The position numbers and the translations under genes are program-made. A DNA stretch of 64,000 nt from CAVWNR01 sp963756525. GTDB lineage: Bacteria; Actinomycetota; Actinomycetes; Mycobacteriales; Jatrophihabitantaceae. The number at the start of each line of letters is the position of its first letter. The stretch's first letter is position 1. This document shows positions 1 through 9,000 of the stretch, one piece after another. The notes under the pieces were generated by a model. That model was not told the DNA's origin and ran no database searches. It saw only the letters and a program-made list of their open reading frames with translations. The stretch covers positions 186,001 through 250,000 of the forward strand of contig CAVWNR010000003.1 in the NCBI GenBank assembly GCA_963756525.1, given 5' to 3'.

Positions 1-1
1 G

Positions 2-1225
2 TACGGGCGGCGCCGACTGTTCGTCGTCGCGCTCGGATTGTTCACCTTGGCGAGCATTGCCTGCGGCATCGCCCAGAACAGCATCTGGCTGGTGATCGCT
101 CGGCTGTTGCAAGGGTTCGCCGGCGGCGTCCTGACTCCGCAGATCAGCGCACTGATCCAACAGATGTTCTCCGGTCGGGAACGCGGCACGGCGTTCGGCG
201 TGTTCGGCTCTGTCGTCGGGATCTCGACCGCCGTCGGACCGCTGCTCGGCGGCGTGCTGATCGACGTCTTCGGCCAGCAGGACGGCTGGCGGTGGGTGTT
301 CTTCGTGAACGTGCCGATCGGCGTGGTGGCGATCCCGCTGGCGTTGCGGCTGCTGCCCGGGCCGCCGGCTCCCGAGCAGCGCGCCGATCGGCACCGCGAC
401 CTCGACCCGATCGGGGTGTCGATGCTGGGTGTGGCGGTGGTCCTGCTCCTCCTGCCGCTCGTCGAGGAGCAGGAGTGGCACGGCGTCGCGAAGTGGGCGT
501 TGATCCCCGCCGCGTTCGCCGTGTCGGCCGCCTTCGTGCTGTGGGAACGGCATTATCGCGCATCGGGCCGGGAGCCCGTCGTCGACCTGGGCCTGTTCCG
601 GCGGCGCTCCTACTCCTTCGGCACGTCGATGATCACGCTGTACTTCGCCGGGTTCACGCCGCTGTTCTTCGTGTTCACGCTCTACCTGCAGATCGGCCTG
701 CGCTACTCGCCGCTCGACGCGGGTCTGGCGGTAACGCCGTTCGCGATCGGTTCGGCCGTCGCCGCGGGCATCGGCGGGCGCAAGGTCACGCAGCTGGGCC
801 GACCACTGGTCGCGGCCGGGCTGCTGATCGTCGGGATAGGGCTTGCCGGCTCTATCCTCGCCGTGCATGCCGTGCCGCGCCACGGCACCGGGTGGGCGAC
901 ACTGCTGCCCCTGCTCGTGGCCGGTCTGGGCAGTGGCCTGGTCATCGCGCCGAACCAGACGCTCACCCTGTCCGAGGTCCCGGTAGATCAGGCAGGCACG
1001 GCGGGCGGCCTGCTGCAGACCGGCCAGCGCATCGGCACCGCGGTAGGGATCGCCGCCGTTGGGTCGGCGTTCTTCGCCCACGTGGCCAGCAGCCGCGGCG
1101 ACTACGCGACCGCGTACCAAGCCGGCGTGCTCATTGCGATCGGTTTCGTTCTCGCCGCGCTGCTCGCCGCGATCACCGACGTCGTCACCGACCGGATGCT
1201 CGAACGCAACGCCGCCCGCACATAG
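2..1225 (+). CDS. MFS drug-efflux transporter, DHA2 (EmrB/QacA) type, 5' truncated by the window
   Basis: The reading frame is already open at base 2 and begins YGRRRLFVV, the end of the MFS loop 2-3 signature, so the true start and first two membrane helices lie upstream of the window. About 407 residues remain. They contain the 'LLQGFAGG' and 'VVGISTAVGPLLGGVLID' stretches (motif C region of drug antiporters), the 'GWRWVFFVNVPIG' signature after helix 6 and many hydrophobic segments, matching 14-helix proton-coupled multidrug exporters. Substrate cannot be told. It ends with ERNAART and TAG; the final 25 bases belong to a 30-bp sequence repeated at 3186-3215, so the 3' end borders a decayed segment. 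Confidence 0.9.
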   Translation, partial: YGRRRLFVVALGLFTLASIACGIAQNSIWLVIARLLQGFAGGVLTPQISALIQQMFSGRERGTAFGVFGSVVGISTAVGPLLGGVLIDVFGQQDGWRWVFFVNVPIGVVAIPLALRLLPGPPAPEQRADRHRDLDPIGVSMLGVAVVLLLLPLVEEQEWHGVAKWALIPAAFAVSAAFVLWERHYRASGREPVVDLGLFRRRSYSFGTSMITLYFAGFTPLFFVFTLYLQIGLRYSPLDAGLAVTPFAIGSAVAAGIGGRKVTQLGRPLVAAGLLIVGIGLAGSILAVHAVPRHGTGWATLLPLLVAGLGSGLVIAPNQTLTLSEVPVDQAGTAGGLLQTGQRIGTAVGIAAVGSAFFAHVASSRGDYATAYQAGVLIAIGFVLAALLAAITDVVTDRMLERNAART

Positions 1226-1230
1226 CGTGC
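1201..1230. repeat. left copy of a 30-bp direct repeat flanking decayed DNA
   Basis: Bases 1201-1230, covering the last codons and stop of the MFS gene, match 3186-3215 at 27 of 30 positions. Similarity stops at 1231. The DNA between the two copies holds one intact gene and gene remnants. The repeat could mark an ancient insertion or duplication. Confidence 0.6.
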
Positions 1231-1374
1231 TGTTCCGGTTCGCGGCCCCTGGCGCAGCTGACCGCCAGTCGGCAGCGGCGTCGGCCTTTTGGCACGGCGC
1301 CCGACCTGTGAGACCGTTGATGGCGTTGATCGTCCGCGCGTTGCGGCCAGGGGCGTGTCGCATTGACGGTCCGG

Positions 1375-1790
1375 TTACGGGCGCCAGTTGGTGAGGTCGG
1401 TGCCCGGGTTGTTTGCGGACCAGGTTTGGTAGTCGGCGAAGGACCGGACGCCATGGTGGAGGACGGCTTGGTAGACCGGATGCCGTGGATCGGCTGGCCG
1501 CGGTCCAGCGCGTCTTCTTTGATCGCAAGGATGGCGTCGCGCGTGTGGTCGGTGAGCGCGGCGCGCAGTGGTTCGAGTAGGTCGACGGCCCGCGGCCCGC
1601 GTGATTGTCGGCGAGCCGTCGACGGGAATGCGCATCGTTAGACGCAACCCAGCAACGAGCCATCGGCTATGTCGGCGCGGCATCGAGGTGGGCCGGATTG
1701 ACGAGCACCGGCTCCTCATCCGCAAACAGGTGGTGCGCGGTGAATTCCGCGGATCCGGCTACCGGGCACTCGCCAGCACCTGGTCGCGGC
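1375..1790 (-). pseudogene. frameshifted coding remnants of unknown family
   Basis: No intact gene lies between 1226 and 1790. On the minus strand, protein-like stretches appear in different frames. One ends in FADEEPVLVNPAHLDAAPT and a stop near 1680. Another contains LLEPLRAALTDHTRDAIL (about 1520-1590). A third ends FADYQTWSANNPGTDLTNW before a stop at 1375. The second and third read on from one another if one frameshift near 1480 is allowed, which suggests a decayed gene or genes. I do not recognise the family. Confidence 0.35.
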
Positions 1791-2531
1791 TCAGCGAGCT
1801 CCGCCGTTGAGCCACTCCTGGAAGCTTTGCGTGCCATGCCGGTAGTCGCCCGTGGGCAGGTTGTCGCCGGTCGCCATCGCCGTGCCGGCCTTGCCGGGCA
1901 GCCGCACTGGCCAAACGGGCCTGCGCGAGCCGCGGGCGCGCAGCAGGCGGCGGATCAGATCGGGCAGGTACTCTTCCTGCGGCCCGGCCAGCTGGGTCAT
2001 CGGGATGGCTGGGCCGCCGGCGAGCTCGGCGAGGACCTGCCCGACCTCCGCCGCGGCGACGGGTTGCGTCCGCATTTTCGGCGCCAACGCGATCGGTCCG
2101 GGCACCCGGTCGAGGACCTGCCCGGCGAACTCGTGAAACTGCGTGGCCCGCAAAATGCTGTACGGCACGCCGGACTCGGCGAGGACCTGTTCCTGCCGCA
2201 GCTTGCCGGCGTAGTAGCCGAACGGCACCCGGTCGATCCCGACGATCGACAGCACGACGACGTGCGCCGTCGCGGTCTTGGCAGCCGCAGCCAGCAGGTT
2301 GCGGGTCGCCGCGTCGAAGAACGCGACGGCCTTCTTCGAACTGTTCGTGGTGACGTTGCTGGTGTCGATGACCGCTCCAGCACCGTCCAGCGCCTCGACC
2401 AAGCCGGCGCCGGTGGTGACGTCTACCCCGGTCGAGCGCGCCAGCACCAACGGCTCGTGCCCCACTGCGCGGACGGCCTCGACGGCCTTCCGGCCCACAA
2501 CGCCGGTGCCCCCTACGACCGCTATCCTCAC
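1791..2531 (-). CDS. NAD(P)-binding atypical SDR, NmrA/NAD(P)H-binding family
   Basis: This is a 246-residue Rossmann-fold protein. The N-terminal glycine motif GGTGVVG (residues 7-13) follows strand MRIAVV, and a YYAGK segment near residue 125 resembles the YxxxK of short-chain dehydrogenases. The 'GVPYSILRATQFHEFAGQVL' pattern is typical of atypical SDRs that bind NAD(P)H and act as oxidoreductases, isomerases or redox sensors. The specific substrate is unknown. Such genes often sit next to ECF41-type sigma factors, but none is present here. It is the only intact gene in a segment of decayed DNA (about 1231-3190), with an APH pseudogene just upstream on the same strand. Confidence 0.85.
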   Translation of the reverse strand: MRIAVVGGTGVVGRKAVEAVRAVGHEPLVLARSTGVDVTTGAGLVEALDGAGAVIDTSNVTTNSSKKAVAFFDAATRNLLAAAAKTATAHVVVLSIVGIDRVPFGYYAGKLRQEQVLAESGVPYSILRATQFHEFAGQVLDRVPGPIALAPKMRTQPVAAAEVGQVLAELAGGPAIPMTQLAGPQEEYLPDLIRRLLRARGSRRPVWPVRLPGKAGTAMATGDNLPTGDYRHGTQSFQEWLNGGAR

Positions 2532-2639
2532 GTCTCATTCTCCATCCGTATCCGGGCTTCAGAGCCGATCTTCGATGGCTCGCACCTGGGCTTGCAGTGT
2601 CTGCAGGGCGCGGCGCGTCGGGCCGGGCTGCCCCGTCAC

Positions 2640-2930
2640 CTCCATGAGCCGTTTGCATCCCGTGGTCACCAGCTGCGGCGGCCGCCTGCATGTCGATGAT
2701 CGTGTGCTCAGTTCGAGTCAGTGTCGCGGTGAGCACATCGATTGCATCGACGCCACCGTAGGCCGCGGCGAGGAGCTTGAGCCGGGCGGCAGACCACGAG
2801 TCGGGGTCACCAACGTCAGGGGTCGATAAAGGGGAACGCAGACCGTCTCGCCGACACGCCACACCCGGCCGACGTTGCCGCCGGTAAGCAACTCTTGCTG
2901 CCCTTCCCCACGGGCAGGCAAGGCGTCCAT
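2640..2930 (-). pseudogene. aminoglycoside phosphotransferase (APH family) remnant
   Basis: Two pieces on the minus strand look like the ends of an APH/choline-kinase-fold phosphotransferase with the middle deleted. The N-terminal piece (about 2804-2930) reads QELLTGGNVGRVWRVGETV, the usual 'LxGGNVxxVVRVGDTV' nucleotide-binding start. The C-terminal piece (about 2640-2826, another frame) reads ARLKLLAAAYGGVDAIDVL followed by TEHTIIDMQAAAAAGD, the usual C-terminal helices. The catalytic HxDxxxxN region is missing, so the gene is dead. The identification rests on remembered family patterns. Confidence 0.55.
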
Positions 2931-3194
2931 GCTCTGATTCTTTCAAAGCCCCTCATCGCATTCCGCGCGCAGCCGGCAGCGGCCGCCAAGATCGCCTGCG
3001 TGGCTCGGCGTCTTGCTGTGCCATGCGGCGTCTTCTCTGCCCCGCCGGGTGATGATGTCCTGGACAGGTACGCCCTTACGGCGTCGCGATGCGCCACGCT
3101 CGATCAGCTGGTGATGTCGGTCATCAAGGTGAGCACTCGGCGAGCCACCACCACCGCGCACACCCACCCGCCGCCACAGGCCCCGCCAACGAAA
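2931..3194. other. intergenic stretch, no recognisable gene
   Basis: Together with 2532-2639 this region holds no open frame with recognisable protein features on either strand. Short open frames here are arginine-rich, as expected of out-of-frame high-GC DNA. Confidence 0.5.
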
Positions 3195-3215
3195 CGCCGC
3201 CCGCACACAGCGTGC
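3186..3215. repeat. right copy of the 30-bp direct repeat
   Basis: This matches 1201-1230 at 27 of 30 positions. Here the copy overlaps the left arm of the hairpin at 3195-3223, and the TAG stop of the MFS copy is CAG. Confidence 0.6.
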
Positions 3216-3223
3216 GGGCGGCG
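3195..3223 (-). terminator. hairpin terminator downstream of the repeat-protein gene
   Basis: A perfect 12-bp stem (CGCCGCCCGCAC / GTGCGGGCGGCG) with a 5-base loop. Read on the minus strand it is followed by TTTC, and it begins 29 bases after the stop of the minus-strand gene ending at 3252, so it fits an intrinsic terminator for that gene. Confidence 0.65.
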
Positions 3224-3251
3224 TCGCGGGGGGCTCAGCGAGGGCGCTCGG

Positions 3252-5543
3252 TCACCGCTCGTTGCCGGATCGAAGCATCATGAACCGGGCGTAGGACGCG
3301 GTGATGACCGACAGCGCGAGGATCGCGATCAGCGCCAAGAGCACCGGCATCCGGGCGAACGGCGGGGTCGTCGACGTCGCCGGCTGGCTCGTCAGTCCGA
3401 GTGACTGCCGGCCGAGCACTCCGTTGTCGCTCGCGTTGTCGCTCACGCCGGGGATCGGGGCGGCGAGCCCGCTGAACGCGGTCGGGGTGAGCCCGGTCCC
3501 AGCGCCATTCGGGTTGAGCAGGCTGGCCAGGATGCTCTCGGGCGTGAGTCGGGAGGCGGCCGCAGCGGCGGCGCTGGCCTGGCTGTCAGTGCGGGCCGTG
3601 CCGGAGGCCGCGGCCCCACCCTGCGAGGCGGCGCCGACCGTAGACCCGGTCGATCCGGTCGAGGCGCCCTGCTGCGCTGCGCCGGTCTGCGTGCCGGGTA
3701 GCGATAGACCTGGGTTCGTGGACGGCACGGTCGCACCCACTGGGGGCAGCGTGGCGCTCACCGGCGGCAGGGTCGCACTCACCGGCGGCAGCGTGGCACT
3801 CACCGGCGGAAGGGTCGCACTCACCGGCGGAAGGGTCGCACTCACCGGCGGCAGCGTGGCACGCACCGGCGGCAGGGTCGCACGCACCGGCGGCAGCGTG
3901 GCACGCACCGGCGGCAGCGTGGCACGCACCGGCGGCAGCGTGGCACTCACCGGCGGCAGCGTGGCACTCACCGGCGGCAGGGGCGCACTCACCGACGGCA
4001 GGGTCGCGCTCACCGACGGCAGGGTCGCGCTCACCGACGGCAGGGTCGCGCTCACCGACGGCAGGCTCGCACTCACCGACGGCAGGCTCGCACTCACCGA
4101 CGGCAGGCTCGCACTCACCGACGGCAGGCTCGCACTCACCGACGGCAGGCTCGCACTCACCGACGGGAGGGTCGCACTCAGCGACGGCAGGCTGGCACTC
4201 ACCGACGGAAGGGTCGCGGCCACGTTCGGCAGCGTGGCGGCCACCGGCGGCAGGCTCACGCTGACCTGAGGGAGGCTCGCGGTCACCGGCGGTACCACGG
4301 CACTGACCGACGGCAGACTCGCGGCCACATTCGGCAGCGTCGCGGTCACCGGCGGCACGCTTGCGGTCACAGCTGGCACGATCGCGGTTACGGATGGCAC
4401 CGTCGCGGTCACTGCAGGCACGGCCGCGTTGACGGCCGGCAGCGTAACAGTTACTGAGGGCAAAACGGCCTTTACACCGGGCACATTGACGTCGGTCGGC
4501 GAGTTGCTAACTGACTGCGGCGGAACCGGCGCCGATGGTAGCGCGGAGTTTAGAGAAGGCACATCCGGATTCACCGGCAGCGTCGGGCTCACTGACGGCA
4601 AACCTACATCCCCAGAGAGCCCACTAATTGTGGCCGCTCCGTCGGTAGTGTTTGCCTGCGACCCATTTGCGGTGAGCCCTGGGATGGTCGCATTAACCGA
4701 AGGTCCATTCACATTCGCCGTCGGCCCGGTCACATTCGCCGACGGGATAGCCGGGCTTACCGAAGGCACCGGAACGGCCGGCGTCGGGACAGCACTCGGC
4801 ACGGGCGCGACCGGCGCGTGCACCGTCGGTGCCGACGCCGCCGCGCTCACCACCGAGTTCACGGCCGAGCTGACGGGCGCCGGAACGACCGGCTTCGGGA
4901 CGGCGGCGCTCGTAGCCACAGACGACGGCGCGGCCGGCGTCGACACAGCCGATGTCGAAGCGGCGAGCTGCGAAGCAGCCGAGCTGTGAACCGCCGATAC
5001 TGCCGCGGGCGGCACTGGCACCGCGGAAGTGAGGGCGGCGGCGGCCTTCGAGACCAGCGACGTCGGCGGCGCGGGAGTCGGCGCCGCGGGAGTTGGCGCA
5101 GCCGGGCTAGGAACCGCCGGGCTAGGAACCGCGGGGCTAGGAACCGCCGGGCTCGGAGCCGCCGAGCTAGGCGCAGCGGGCTTGGCGGCCGCAGAGGTCG
5201 GCGCGGCCGCAGAGGTCGGCGCGGCCGCAGAGGTCGGCGCGGCCGCAGAGGTCGGCGCGGCCGGAGTTGGCGCAACCGAAGCAGGAGCCGCTGAGGTTGG
5301 CGCAGCCGGCTTCGATACCGCTGAGGTCGGCGCGGTCGGCGTCGGGACGGCGACGGAGCTGGGCACGCTGACCGGCACCACTGAGGTGCTCACCGGGAGC
5401 GGCACTGCCGTCGTCGGCACCGGCAGCTGCGGCGCGGCGGCGGCCAAGCCCGTCGGCCCCATCGCGAGTACGCCGAGTGCGATTCCGCCCGTGCCCGCCA
5501 GCCAGAAGCTGATTCGTCTGCTTCGCCGACTTGAGGTATTCAT
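3252..5543 (-). CDS. secreted/surface Pro-Ala-Ser-Val-rich protein with heptapeptide repeats and C-terminal anchor
   Basis: This encodes 763 residues from ATG at 5543, preceded by a GGGGGCG ribosome site; the reading frame extends upstream but without a better start. Residues 1-40 form a signal peptide or N-terminal anchor (SRRSRR, then FWLAGTGGIALGVLAMG, then AAAAP). Next is a P/A/S/T/V-rich stretch (APTSAA units), then N/G-rich sequence. About 35 heptads of the form xLPxVxA follow, ending near residue 605, then a short A/S-rich part. A C-terminal membrane helix (VLLALIAILALSVITASYA) is followed by RFMMLRSGNER. This organisation fits a cell-wall-spanning stalk or adhesin. No enzymatic domain is seen and the function is unknown. 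The GC bias makes long mirror-image frames on the other strand, which I do not regard as genes. Confidence 0.85.
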   Translation of the reverse strand: MNTSSRRSRRISFWLAGTGGIALGVLAMGPTGLAAAAPQLPVPTTAVPLPVSTSVVPVSVPSSVAVPTPTAPTSAVSKPAAPTSAAPASVAPTPAAPTSAAAPTSAAAPTSAAAPTSAAAKPAAPSSAAPSPAVPSPAVPSPAVPSPAAPTPAAPTPAPPTSLVSKAAAALTSAVPVPPAAVSAVHSSAASQLAASTSAVSTPAAPSSVATSAAVPKPVVPAPVSSAVNSVVSAAASAPTVHAPVAPVPSAVPTPAVPVPSVSPAIPSANVTGPTANVNGPSVNATIPGLTANGSQANTTDGAATISGLSGDVGLPSVSPTLPVNPDVPSLNSALPSAPVPPQSVSNSPTDVNVPGVKAVLPSVTVTLPAVNAAVPAVTATVPSVTAIVPAVTASVPPVTATLPNVAASLPSVSAVVPPVTASLPQVSVSLPPVAATLPNVAATLPSVSASLPSLSATLPSVSASLPSVSASLPSVSASLPSVSASLPSVSASLPSVSATLPSVSATLPSVSATLPSVSAPLPPVSATLPPVSATLPPVRATLPPVRATLPPVRATLPPVRATLPPVSATLPPVSATLPPVSATLPPVSATLPPVSATLPPVGATVPSTNPGLSLPGTQTGAAQQGASTGSTGSTVGAASQGGAAASGTARTDSQASAAAAAASRLTPESILASLLNPNGAGTGLTPTAFSGLAAPIPGVSDNASDNGVLGRQSLGLTSQPATSTTPPFARMPVLLALIAILALSVITASYARFMMLRSGNER
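3731..4475. repeat. 21-bp tandem repeats encoding heptapeptides
   Basis: About 35 consecutive 21-bp units encode LPxVxAx heptads on the minus strand. Units at 3731-4200 are nearly identical (TLPPVSA, TLPPVRA, SLPSVSA), while those at 4200-4475 have diverged. This points to recent expansion at the 3' end of the array. Copy number is likely to vary between strains. Confidence 0.9.
5187..5258. repeat. four perfect 18-bp tandem units
   Basis: Four identical units of GGCCGCAGAGGTCGGCGC encode the APTSAA hexapeptide units of the surface protein on the minus strand. Confidence 0.9.
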
Positions 5544-6060
5544 GACTTCGCCCCCGAACGAGTTCCACGCTTTCCCGACTCGGACTGAGCTAGCCAGCTC
5601 TCGACGGTCCGACCGGAAAGCCCTGTGACCAATGCGGCCGTGCCGACGCGCCATGGCCAGCCCCCAATCCGGGTGAAAGGGAATGCGAATACGACGCTGT
5701 CGTGCGGAGTCTTGTACCCATTCTCCTCGCGCCATTAACGCACTCGAATTTGTTTGGACCGGGCGGCACCGCCGCGCTTCCCTCCGGCGTCGGCGATGCG
5801 CCCGGTGGTACGAGGAGACCCCGCGCGCCCCCAGCGGCAGCCGTCGGACGGCCAGCCACCGCAATGGCGCACGATCGGTGCATGTCCGGCATCTCCTATC
5901 CCCGTCGCGGGGGCGCCCCCCCGATTAGACGCGCTCCGGTCCCGGGCGTACCGAAGGGTCCAACGAGCCGGCGGTGATCGGGATACGCGCTGACGTAATC
6001 CTATTTTGCGGGCCTCGCAGACCGACCGCGGGGCGCAGCGGCGCCTACGGCGACCCCGGC
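5544..6060. other. 517-bp intergenic region upstream of the repeat-protein gene
   Basis: No convincing gene on either strand. It should hold the promoter of the minus-strand surface-protein gene (AT-richer patch around 5725-5755) and the 3' end signals of the gene ending at 6061. I see no clear promoter hexamers. Confidence 0.5.
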
Positions 6061-9000
6061 TCAGCCGCTGTGCCGCAACAGCCGGCGGGTGAGGCCGGTG
6101 AGCGCACTTCCCGCGCCGGCAGCGCCCGCGACCGCGGCGGCCGTCGCCAGGTAGCGTGCCCACGGCGCGGGGGCGGACGGACGGGACGCGATCCGCCGCT
6201 CGACGGGCACAGCACCGTCTGCCGAGACGCCAGCCGACGCGTCCGCCGATATGACGTGCGCTGCCAGGAGCTCGGCCAAGTGCACGGCCTGGCGGCCGTT
6301 GCCGGCGAGCTCCTCGATCTGCGTGCGGCAGCTGAACCCGTCCGCCAACAGCACGGTGGACGGCGACGCGTCCCGCACCGCCGGCAGCAGCACCGCCTCC
6401 GCGCAGGTCCGGCTCACCTCGAAGTGGCCCCGCTCGAATCCGAAGTTTCCGGCCAGCCCGCAGCATCCCGACTCGAGCTGCTCCGCCGACACCCCGGCAT
6501 CGGACAGCAGCTTCTGGTCGGCCTCCCATTTCAGCACCGCGTGCTGATGGCAGTGCACCTGTGCCAGCGCGTGCACGCCGCTGAGCCCGGTGGGCGCCCG
6601 CCAGCCCGGCGTGCGCTGCGTCAGCAACTCGGCCAAGGTCAGCGTCTGATCGCGTAGCCGGGCGATGTCGTGGTCGTCAGGCAGCAGCTCCGGCGCGTCC
6701 GAACGAAACACCGTGGTGCAGCTCGGTTCGAGACCGACGAGCAACCCGCCGCCCTCGATGTGCTCCGCGAGCTGGGTGACCGTTCTGCGCAACACGCGCT
6801 TGGCGAATGCCAGCTGGCCGGTGGAGATCCAGGTCAGCCCGCAGCAGATCGGCTGGGTCGGGATCTCGACCTGCCAGCCGGCGGCCTCCAGCACGCGGAC
6901 CGCGGCCTGCCCGATATGCGGGTGGAAGGTATTGGTGAACGTGTCCGGCCAGAGCAGCACCTTGCCGTGCCGGCCGGCCCGCGACGGGGGACGGCGCGCC
7001 CACCACTGCTGCAGCGTCTCGCCGGCAAACAGCGGGACCTCGCGTGGTTCCACGCCACCCAGCGCGGCGAGAGTGCGGTGCAGCAGCGGAGCGTGGGTAG
7101 CCGCATTCACCGCACCCGCCGCACGGGCCCGCCCGACCACCGCGGCGAGCACCGGAAGCCAACCAAGCGCGTAGTGGCTGCGCGGACGCAACCGGCCGGC
7201 GTAGTGCTGGGCTAGGAACTCCGCCTTGTACGTGGCCATGTCGACGTTCACCGGGCAGTCGGCCTTGCAACCCTTGCACGCGAGGCAGAGGTCCAGCGCG
7301 TCACGCACGGCCGTCGATTGCCAGCCATCGGAGATCGGGCCGTCGCCGTGCCCGTTGAGCATCTCGAAGAGCAGCCGCGCCCGCCCCCGCGTGGCGTGCT
7401 CCTCCTCCTGCGTGGCCTGGTAGCTGGGGCACATCACGGCGCCGTTGGGGTGCTGGTGCTGGCGGCACTTCCCGACGCCGACGCAGCGGTTGGCAGCGTC
7501 GACGAACGAGCCGCCGTCATCGGGATAGGAGAAGTACAGCGGCCCCAGGTCACGCGGAGTCCAGGTGCCGCCCAGCCGCAGGTTCTGGTCCAGCCGGTAC
7601 GGCGCGACGACCTTGCCGGGGTTCATCCGGTCCATCGGGTCGAAGATCGCCTTGAGCTCACCGAATGCGCGCACGATCTGCGCGCCGAACATCCGTGGGA
7701 GCAGCTCCCCGCGCGACTGGCCGTCGCCGTGCTCACCGGAGAACGACCCGCCGTAGGACGCAACCAGATCCGCGGCGCTCTCCATGAACCGCCGGTACTT
7801 CGCGACACCCTCCGCGCTGTACAACCCGAACGGGATGCGGGTGTGCACGCAGCCCTGGCCGAAGTGCCCGTACAGCGCGGGACCGGTCTCGCTGGCGTAC
7901 CCGAAGTCCTCGTAGAGCTTCTCCAGGTCGCGCAGGTAGTCGCCGAGCCGCTCCGGGGCGACGGCGGAGTCCTCCCAGCCTTCGAACGTGTCCTGCCGGC
8001 CGGGGATGTGCGCCGTCGCGCCCAGCCCAGCCTCGCGCACCTGCCAGAGCTCGTCCTCCCGCTCCGGTTCGGACAGGAACGCGACGTTCGGGTCGTGCTC
8101 GGACTCGTGCAGCGCGTGCAGCATTCGGTCGGCGGCCTCGTCCACGGTCTGCTTGGCATCCGCGCCGAACTGCACCATGAGAAACCCGGATCCCTCAGGC
8201 AGTTCCTGCAGCGCCTGCGGGTCGATGTCCTTGATCTGCTCGTCGCGGATAAGCCGGTGGTCGACGCCCTCGAGCGCGATCGGTTCGTGCGGCAGGATCT
8301 CGGGCACCGCGTCGGCGGCCGCAGCGATGCTGGGAAAGCCCAGCACGACAAGGGTTCTCTCGTGCAGGACGGGCACGAGCTCCAGCTCCGCCCGCAGGAC
8401 GGTGACCAGCGTGGACTCGCTGCCCACCAGCGCGCCCGCGACGTCGAAGTGCTTCTCCGGCAGCAGCGAGTCCAGATTGTAGCCCGACACCCGGCGCGGG
8501 ATGTCCGGAAACCGGCGGCGGATCTCGTCGGCATAGGTGTCGCGCAGCCGGCGCAGTTGCCGGTAGACGGAGGCCTGCCGGTCGCCGCGCCGCTCGATCT
8601 GGACGTACTCGTCGTCGCTCGTCTCGCCGCACCAGAACCGCGTGCCGTCGTAGAGCAGCACCTCGAGCCGGGCGATGTTGTCGACGACCTTCCCGGTGCG
8701 CTGCGCGGTCGCGCCACACGAGTTGTTGCCGATCATCCCGCCGAGCGTGCAGTTCGGGTGCGTCGCCGGCTCGGGCCCGTAACGCAGGTCGTACTCACCG
8801 AGCGCCTTGTTCAGCATGTCCAGCACGATCCCCGGCTCGACGATGCAGGTGCGCTTGTCGGCGTCGACTGAGATCAGCCGGTTGCAGTACTTCGCCCAGT
8901 CAATCATGACGGCGGTGTTCGTGCACTGGCCCGCGAGGCTGGTGCCGCCACCGCGCGAAAGCAACGGGGCAGCGTGCTTGCGGCACACCGCCACCGCCTC

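Noticed and set aside
3731..4475. Regular 21-bp periodicity as a possible CRISPR array
   Set aside because: There are no unique spacers between repeats; units are contiguous and in frame within one protein.
3301..5628. Long plus-strand open frames rich in ALTGGR/ALTDGR and GAAGVGAA repeats
   Set aside because: They mirror the tandem repeats of the minus-strand surface protein. The minus frame has a start with ribosome site, a signal peptide and a C-terminal anchor; the plus frames have none.
7318..8871. 517-codon plus-strand open frame opposite the FAD/4Fe-4S gene
   Set aside because: It lies wholly inside a strongly conserved minus-strand gene; composition (R, V, A, D, Q) is that of a high-GC antisense frame with no recognisable domain.
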